Source: Candidatus Aerophobota bacterium
GTDB taxonomy: Bacteria; Aerophobota; Aerophobia; Aerophobales; JAGHCO01
Reading direction: 5' to 3'
Assembly: GCA_021160405.1 (NCBI GenBank)
Contig: JAGHCO010000090.1
Coordinates: 1-18,634 of the forward strand
DNA length: 18,634 nucleotides
Shown: piece after piece, positions 13,613-18,634 of the stretch
How positions within the stretch are numbered: the first letter of the stretch is position 1
How the letters are laid out: every line of letters begins with the position of its first letter
Notes under the pieces: model-generated
What the model was told of the DNA's origin: nothing
Seen by the model: only the letters and a program-made list of their open reading frames with translations
Database searches by the model: none
Made by a program: the position numbers and the translations under genes

Positions 13613-14186
13613 CAGCAGCGATAACCTTGGTTAGATCACCGGGTATAAATGGAATAGCACCCATCCACAAAAGAGTGGAAAGACTAACTTTTACCTCCTT
13701 AACCCAGCTTAAATAAAGACCCAGTTGTATTATGCCTAATCCATAAATAATGATGAAATTAGCAAAGATCATTAATCCTAACATAGGGAAAAAACTGCGA
13801 GATTTAATATAAGTATCGGTGAAATAACCAATTAACAAAGCTGCTAAAATAAAACCAATTAGGTATCCGCCAGTTGGTCCAGCTAAAGCCTGTAGACCAG
13901 ATTTATATCCAGTGAACCAAGGCATCCCAAGAGCGCCAATTCCTAAATATAAGGCCTGGCTAATAGCTCCCCACCTTTTGCCCAAAACTACTCCAGATAA
14001 TAATACGGCAAAAGTTTGAAGAGTTATGGGGACGGGGCTCCAGGGAAGAACAACTCTTACTTGAGCCATAGCTCCAGTTATAGATGCCATACTTACAGCA
14101 AAAAGAATTTTCTGCCATACTTTTGCCTGATATCGGCACCTAAAAACCTCGTATTTAGCCTTAGTGTAACTATCAACTCCTATCAT
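13548..14186 (-). CDS. bioY: Biotin transporter substrate-binding (S) component BioY
   Basis: This 212-residue membrane protein has about six helices. The BioY signature runs from AQVRVVLPWSPVPITLQTF (about 41-59) through SGVVLGKRWGAISQALYL and LAGPTGGYLIGF. BioY captures biotin at the membrane and works alone or with an ECF energy-coupling module. The long N-terminus with YEVFRCRYQ and WQKILFAV matches one BioY subgroup. The ATG has no clear ribosome-binding site, and only the GATATGA context separates it from a long palindrome at 14202-14256 that probably blocks read-through from the EF-G gene. No BirA operator was recognised. The last 21 codons, a hydrophilic tail rich in His, Arg, Asp and Glu, overlap rimI on the other strand. 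No biotin synthesis genes are nearby, suggesting the cell imports biotin. Confidence 0.93.
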   Translation of the reverse strand: MIGVDSYTKAKYEVFRCRYQAKVWQKILFAVSMASITGAMAQVRVVLPWSPVPITLQTFAVLLSGVVLGKRWGAISQALYLGIGALGMPWFTGYKSGLQALAGPTGGYLIGFILAALLIGYFTDTYIKSRSFFPMLGLMIFANFIIIYGLGIIQLGLYLSWVKEVKVSLSTLLWMGAIPFIPGDLTKVIAAAIIFLNKQKHSHRYRDNNEDE

Positions 14187-14201
14187 ATCGTTGTTTTCAG
14201 G

Positions 14202-14256
14202 AAAAAAGGGGACAGGCTACTTTTTCTCTGAGAAAAAGTAGCCTGTCCCCTTTTTT
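14202..14256. repeat. Perfect 55-bp palindrome, REP-like GGGGACAGGCTAC family
   Basis: Two 27-bp arms (14202-14228 and 14230-14256) are exact inverted copies around a single central T. Each arm reads, from the outside, A6, GGGGACAGGCTAC, T5, CTC. A 24-base arm segment recurs exactly at 2299-2322. GGGGACAG-type palindromes are often linked to REP-associated Y1 transposases in other genomes (from memory); none is encoded here. Confidence 0.9.
14202..14256 (-). terminator. Probable two-way intrinsic terminator after the EF-G gene
   Basis: In RNA of either strand the palindrome folds into a stem of more than 20 bp containing a GC-rich block and followed by six U residues, the layout of an intrinsic terminator. 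It lies 3 bp past the EF-G-like stop and 15 bp before the bioY ATG. It would end the fabH-to-EF-G transcript and also stop antisense transcription arriving from the rimI side. The function is inferred from structure. Confidence 0.65.
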
Positions 14257-14259
14257 CGT

Positions 14260-16323
14260 TTATTTAGTTGCTTGGTTGATTATCTTTTGGGCTATCTCAT
14301 CAGGAACTCTTTCGTAGTGAGAGAATTTTCTACTAAAGATTCCTCGCCCCTGAGTTAAAGACCTTAGAGTGGTAGAGTAATTCTTTAGCTCAGCTAAGGG
14401 AACACGTACCTTTATTCTCTCTTTACCTCCCAAGGGTTGAACTTCCAATATTTTTCCTCTTCTACTGTTCAAATCCGCATTAATATCTCCCAAAAATTCA
14501 CTGGGAACCTCTACTTCTAATTCCATAATGGGTTCCAGAAGAATAGGTTTAGCCTGCTCTACAGCCTTTTTTAGCCCCATAGAGGCAGCTATTTGAAAAG
14601 CTATATCAGATGAGTCAACAGGGTGATAGGATCCATCAAAGAGGGTGATCTCCATATCTACCATAGGATAAGAAGCCAAAATGCCTTTTTTCATAGCTTC
14701 CTTAACTCCCTTTTCCACTGAGGGAATAAACCGAGAGGGAACTGCTCCTCCTTTAATTGCATCTACAAAATTAAATCCTTCTCCTCGAGACAAAGGTTTT
14801 ACTCTAAGCCAGACATCCCCGTACTGTCCTCTCCCACCAGATTGTCTTTTATATTTTCCCTGGGCTTCACTAACAGTTGTAATTGTCTCTCGGTAAGGCA
14901 CTTTGGGATCCTCTGTAATTACATCTATATTAAATTCCCTCTTTATACGTTCTATAGTTAAGTCTAAATGAACCTTTCCCATTCCAGAAAGAATTGTTTG
15001 CCCCGATTCTCTATCCACCTCTGCTTTTAAAAGAGGATCCACTTTAATCATCCGAGAAAGGGCTACACTCATTCTTTGTTCATCCTTTTCCTCTTTTGAT
15101 TTAAGAGCAACAGAGGTGTTAGGCTCTGAAAAATCTAAAGGAGAAAAAATAATAGGACTATCCTTGGCACAGAGAGTATCACCTATACCAGTATTTTTAA
15201 GTTTAGCTAAGACAGCTATATCCCCAGCTAAAACTTCAGGAATTTCTTCCCTTTTGTTTCCCTGGACTAAATAAATCTGACCAATTTTCTCTTCCTCATC
15301 CTTTGTTGAGTTGTAAACGGCGCTTCCCGAAGATAAAGTTCCCGAATAAACTTTTAAGAAACTCATCTCCCCCAAATGCATTTCAGATAAATTTAAAAAA
15401 ACAAGAGCAGAGAAGGGATCATCAACGCTTATTTTTCTTTCTATCTCCTGAGAAGTTTCTTTAGGAGTTTTTCCCTTTACTGATTTTCTCCATTCAGGGG
15501 AAGGTAGATAATTTACTACTGCATCTAAGAGCAAATCTATTCCTACACTATTTAAGGCTGAGCCAAAAATTAAAGGAACAATACTACGCTGCTGGATCCC
15601 TTCTCGTATACCTTTCCTTATTTCATCCAAACTTAACTGTTCCCCTTCTAAATATTTCTCTACTAACTCATCGCTGGTTTCAGCAGCAGCTTCCACTATT
15701 TTTTCTCTTATTTCCTTTACCTTAGCCTCTTCCTCTGAAGGAATTTTCTCCTCCTTAGCTTTACCTTGAAAGTAGCTCTTTGCTTTTAACTCTATCAAGT
15801 CAATTATTCCTATGATTTTTCCTTGTTGAATTAAGGGATATTGTAAGGGGAGAGGAGTGATATTTAGCTCTTTTTTTATCTCTTCAAGCAAAGAGGAAAA
15901 GTTTAGCTCTCCTTCCTCCATTTTGTTGATAAATAACATTTTGGGTAATTTTTCCTCTTCTATATATCCCAAAATTCTTGTTAGTTCACTACCAGAAAAA
16001 CCAGAGGGAGAAATTACTACCAGAGCCGTTTCCACTGCTTTAAAAATGGGTCGAGTTTTCTCTATAAAATCGGCAAAACCTGGGGTATCTAAAACATTAA
16101 TCTTCTTTTTCTTCCAGGATAAGTGAAGTAGAGCAGGATTTATAGAAAATCTGCGCTCTTGCTCCAATTTATCGTAATCACAAACAGTGGAGCCTTCTTT
16201 TATACTCCCCATCTTACCTATAATTCCAATTTGATACAGCATAGCCTCAGCCAAAGTAGTTTTTCCAACTCCCTGTTGTCCAACAAGAGCAATATTACGC
16301 AAATCCTGAGTAAAAATGGGCAT
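14260..16323 (-). CDS. Elongation factor G-like GTPase (divergent EF-G paralogue)
   Basis: This 687-residue protein has the full EF-G domain order. The GTPase domain (about 1-275) has GQQGVGKT (15-22), DTPGF (79-83), NKME (133-136) and GSAL (254-257). Domains II and III follow, then domain IV with SGGRGQYGD (495-503) and GSYHPVDSS (564-572), and domain V. Canonical EF-G reads AHIDAGKTT, DTPGH and NKMD; here the catalytic His of DTPGH is Phe83. Such changes mark the EF-G-like paralogues (EF-G2 class), whose roles in translation or ribosome recycling vary and are mostly unknown. It is probably not the cell's main translocase. The start is certain: an AGGAGGTGAG site lies just before the ATG. 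It follows the DUF4139-like gene by 10 bp, in the fabH operon. Confidence 0.92.
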   Translation of the reverse strand: MPIFTQDLRNIALVGQQGVGKTTLAEAMLYQIGIIGKMGSIKEGSTVCDYDKLEQERRFSINPALLHLSWKKKKINVLDTPGFADFIEKTRPIFKAVETALVVISPSGFSGSELTRILGYIEEEKLPKMLFINKMEEGELNFSSLLEEIKKELNITPLPLQYPLIQQGKIIGIIDLIELKAKSYFQGKAKEEKIPSEEEAKVKEIREKIVEAAAETSDELVEKYLEGEQLSLDEIRKGIREGIQQRSIVPLIFGSALNSVGIDLLLDAVVNYLPSPEWRKSVKGKTPKETSQEIERKISVDDPFSALVFLNLSEMHLGEMSFLKVYSGTLSSGSAVYNSTKDEEEKIGQIYLVQGNKREEIPEVLAGDIAVLAKLKNTGIGDTLCAKDSPIIFSPLDFSEPNTSVALKSKEEKDEQRMSVALSRMIKVDPLLKAEVDRESGQTILSGMGKVHLDLTIERIKREFNIDVITEDPKVPYRETITTVSEAQGKYKRQSGGRGQYGDVWLRVKPLSRGEGFNFVDAIKGGAVPSRFIPSVEKGVKEAMKKGILASYPMVDMEITLFDGSYHPVDSSDIAFQIAASMGLKKAVEQAKPILLEPIMELEVEVPSEFLGDINADLNSRRGKILEVQPLGGKERIKVRVPLAELKNYSTTLRSLTQGRGIFSRKFSHYERVPDEIAQKIINQATK

Positions 16324-16333
16324 ATCTCACCTC

Positions 16334-17578
16334 CTACATTGTTCTTGCTTTATAATAAATCTCTTTTTTCCCTTGGGAAGCAACCTCTATTTGATAAGTT
16401 ACAGTATCCCCTTCCTTAATGTAATTTTGAGGATTACTTTCCAGGATTTCCCATTGACCGTAAAAATGTTCGATCACCTTTATCTTTACCGGAGATAAAC
16501 GGTAATTGTAAAAAATTAATCGATAGCTATATTCCCTGGCTATACTTTTGTTATAAAATTTTTTCTCTGCAGGCTGAAGCTCTATCTCCCGAAAGGAAGT
16601 TTGCACTCTTTCTCCCAGTATTCCCTTAGCTGGCCCTAAATAAATATTGCATATCTGCCCAGGTAAGGTTTGAGGGAGTTTCTTTTTCCCAAAATAAACT
16701 CTCCTACCATTAAGATCTATCCCATACAGGTATATCCATCCAGAAGAAAGGATAAAGTTCAATCCATCCTCTATTTTAAATGTAACTCCTTCTCTTACCT
16801 CATCTCCGTATTTTTCTGCATCAAAACTATAAACTTTTTCTACCGGGATATCTTGCAGGGAAAATAGCCAAATTCTCTTTTCTTGATTATTATCCAAGTT
16901 AATGGGCGAGTGCAGGGAGTAAAATATCTCTCCCTCCCGCCAATAGGTAGTTGCATTTGAAGTAATTGAGACAGTCTTCTTACTTTCCGAAGAAACTGTT
17001 GCTATATCAGAGGAAATTTTTACTGTGGAAGAAGAAATCACCTGAGGAGGAGTGTTCTCTTTTTTTAAAGGTATCTTCTCTTGTTTTCCTTGCTCTTCTG
17101 GAGAAGGACTCCAAGTAGAAAAGGCGATTTGAATTGGTCCCCAGTTCACTCCGCTTTCATTTTCCACCTTAGCCCACCCAATTAAATTCATAAATTTAGC
17201 TTCTCTCCCTAACTCAGCTTGGTAATTTATCTCCCATTTTATTCCGCGGGTAAGGTAAAGAATTCTAAAGGGAACTTGAATATTTTTTTCTGATTCTACC
17301 TTCCAGCTAAGTGTGGATGGGGGGATAAATCTTTCCTCCAAAAACTGACATCCTTGAGCATAAGGATAAACCGAATCTAAAATTATCTGTTTGCTTACAG
17401 GGTTAAAAATTATCTGATTTATTCCTTTTTCTAAACTTACAGTTTTTACCTGTTCCACTAAAGCCAAATTTTGAGAAAAAATGGTAAGCCTGGTTACCTT
17501 TGAGAGAGCAGATATACTTAAAGATAAATTTATGATGATTAAACAGCTAAATATGATAATTTTTAGTTTAGTATTCAT
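16334..17578 (-). CDS. Secreted DUF4139-like protein of unknown function
   Basis: From the chosen ATG the protein has 414 residues, with a clear signal peptide (about 1-24, NTKLKIIIFSCLIIINLSLS). The exported part is beta-rich. The stretch YLTRGIKWEINYQAELG followed by MNLIGWAKVENESGVNWGP, and the end YNYRLSPVKIKVIEHFYGQW, resemble the DUF4139 domain seen in MuiA-like proteins. A Ser/Thr-rich, low-complexity linker lies in the middle. The usual N-terminal DUF4140 part seems reduced, so this is a short version. It likely sits in the periplasm or on the surface; no lipobox is present. A TTG at 17596 would add six residues and overlap fabH, but spoils the signal peptide. It starts 7 bp after the fabH stop and is 10 bp from the EF-G-like gene. 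Function unknown. Confidence 0.8.
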   Translation of the reverse strand: MNTKLKIIIFSCLIIINLSLSISALSKVTRLTIFSQNLALVEQVKTVSLEKGINQIIFNPVSKQIILDSVYPYAQGCQFLEERFIPPSTLSWKVESEKNIQVPFRILYLTRGIKWEINYQAELGREAKFMNLIGWAKVENESGVNWGPIQIAFSTWSPSPEEQGKQEKIPLKKENTPPQVISSSTVKISSDIATVSSESKKTVSITSNATTYWREGEIFYSLHSPINLDNNQEKRIWLFSLQDIPVEKVYSFDAEKYGDEVREGVTFKIEDGLNFILSSGWIYLYGIDLNGRRVYFGKKKLPQTLPGQICNIYLGPAKGILGERVQTSFREIELQPAEKKFYNKSIAREYSYRLIFYNYRLSPVKIKVIEHFYGQWEILESNPQNYIKEGDTVTYQIEVASQGKKEIYYKARTM

Positions 17579-17585
17579 AAGATTT

Positions 17586-18572
17586 TTACCATTCAAGGAC
17601 TATAGAACCCCAGGTAAGACCACCTCCAAATGAGGTAAGAACAACTTTATCCCCCCTTTTAACTTTACCTTCCTTTACTGCTTGATCCAGAGCTACAGCA
17701 ATTGAAGCTGCTGACATATTGCCACACTTGTTAAGATTTACATACACCTTATCCATATTTAAATTTATTCTCTTTGTCACTGCTTGAATAATCCTAATAT
17801 TAGCCTGGTGAGGAATAAAAAAGTCCACGTCCTCATAGTCAAGGTCCCCCTTTTCTAAAGATATATTTACTGCCTCAACCATTATTCTTACCGCTCTTTT
17901 AAACAGCTCATTTCCCTTCATCTTCATATAGTGCTGTTTATTCCTAACGGTCTCAAAGCTGGCTGGCATTCTTGAACCCCCTGCTGGAACTCCAACTAAG
18001 TCCGCTCCTCCTCCATCTGCTCCCAGATAAATGGAAATTATTCTGCTATTATCATTAGAGGGTTGCAGGACAGCCGCTCCTGCTCCATCGGCAAATATAA
18101 CGCAGGTATTCCTATCCTCCCAGTCAATAATTTTGGAGAGAGTTTCTGCAGCTACCACTAAAATATTATTGTATAATCCAGTACCAATAAATTGGCTTGC
18201 TATACTAATCCCATAGAGAAAACCAGAGCAAGCCGCCTCCAGATCAAAAGCGGGGACCTCTCTTGCTCCCAATCTTTGCTGCAAGATGCAAGCTGTAGCT
18301 GGAAACACCATATCTGGAGTAATAGTAGCTACTATAATCATATCTAAATCTTCGGGTTTAATCCCAACAGTTTGAAGGGCCTCTTTTGAGGCATAGTAAG
18401 CCAAATCTGATGCTGCTTCTTCCTTAGCAGCAATTCTCCTCTCTTTAATTCCAGTTCTTGTTGATATCCACTCATCCGAGGTTTCCACCATTTTTTCTAA
18501 GTCTGCATTGGTTAAAATTTTCTCCGGGACATAAGAACCTGTCCCAGCTATTTTAGTTTTTCTAATACCCAT
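17586..18572 (-). CDS. fabH: Beta-ketoacyl-ACP synthase III
   Basis: This 328-residue thiolase-fold enzyme starts fatty-acid synthesis by condensing acetyl-CoA (or another short acyl-CoA) with malonyl-ACP. The catalytic triad is visible: Cys115 in AACSGF, His255 in PHQANIR and Asn285 in CGNMSAAS. STRTGIKERR (37-46) and the C-terminal TSFGGGLTWGS (313-323) are typical of FabH. The ATG has a GAGGT site five bases upstream. The upstream reading frame appears to run 11 bp into it, so it is probably not first in its operon. In many bacteria fabH sits in a plsX-fabH-fabD cluster; here it is instead followed by a secreted protein and an EF-G paralogue, so fabD, fabG and acpP must be elsewhere. Confidence 0.97.
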   Translation of the reverse strand: MGIRKTKIAGTGSYVPEKILTNADLEKMVETSDEWISTRTGIKERRIAAKEEAASDLAYYASKEALQTVGIKPEDLDMIIVATITPDMVFPATACILQQRLGAREVPAFDLEAACSGFLYGISIASQFIGTGLYNNILVVAAETLSKIIDWEDRNTCVIFADGAGAAVLQPSNDNSRIISIYLGADGGGADLVGVPAGGSRMPASFETVRNKQHYMKMKGNELFKRAVRIMVEAVNISLEKGDLDYEDVDFFIPHQANIRIIQAVTKRINLNMDKVYVNLNKCGNMSAASIAVALDQAVKEGKVKRGDKVVLTSFGGGLTWGSIVLEW

Positions 18573-18634
18573 CTTCTACCTCTTGCATCCTTAACAAAGT
18601 ATTTTCAATGTCTTTATTTACTCCCATCTTGTTA
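18562..18634 (-). CDS. 3' end of an unidentified upstream gene (partial)
   Basis: A frame open from the right edge of the window codes for 23 residues, NKMGVNKDIENTLLRMQEVE then DGY, and stops at 18564-18562. It overlaps the fabH start by 11 bp, a spacing common between co-transcribed genes. In many genomes plsX lies directly before fabH, but too little is present to confirm that. It could also be non-coding. Confidence 0.4.
   Translation of the reverse strand, partial: NKMGVNKDIENTLLRMQEVEDGY

Noticed and set aside
14187..14201. BirA/BioR-type operator before bioY
   Set aside because: Only 15 bases separate the palindrome from the ATG, and the palindrome's sequence matches a dispersed repeat with another copy at tonB, not a biotin operator.

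Overview
The window is AT-rich and densely packed with genes. It reads as chromosome from an uncultivated, probably anaerobic bacterium with two membranes. The outer membrane is inferred from a full lipopolysaccharide-export set (LptC, LptA, LptB, LptD) together with ExbB, ExbD and a TonB-type protein. A two-subunit class I (iron-sulfur) fumarase and a phenylacetate-CoA ligase with an ACT-domain partner suggest anaerobic metabolism. An archaeal-type RNase HII and a small archaeal-looking winged-helix protein suggest gene exchange with archaea. I cannot place the phylum; candidate diderm phyla such as Aerophobetes or Omnitrophota are guesses.

Right to left on the minus strand, 18634-14260 holds the tail of an unidentified gene, fabH (fatty-acid initiation), a secreted DUF4139-like protein and a divergent EF-G paralogue. 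A perfect 55-bp palindrome follows and probably terminates transcription. Beyond it lies bioY (biotin uptake), also on the minus strand.

On the plus strand, 10987-13612 is a tightly coupled operon: a ThiD2-ThiE fusion (thiamine synthesis), tsaE, tsaB and rimI. The tsaB reading frame is broken near position 12815. The last gene, rimI, overlaps the convergent bioY by 65 bp.

The divergent region 10700-10986 holds a strong sigma70-type promoter facing left and a degenerate palindromic repeat facing thiE. The leftward promoter drives a ten-gene run: fumarase alpha subunit, rnhB, lptC, lptA, lptB, lptD, purD, exbB, exbD, tonB. Its theme is envelope building, with housekeeping genes mixed in.

Further left, still on the minus strand, are a winged-helix regulator candidate, a 161-bp inverted repeat element, paaK and an ACT-domain protein. 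No tRNA, rRNA, CRISPR array, transposase or prophage gene was found. No coding gap exceeds 300 bases. The oddities are the tsaB frameshift, three different families of dispersed repeat, the archaeal-type RNase HII inside the Lpt operon, and the EF-G paralogue with altered GTPase motifs. I see no clear new multi-gene system.
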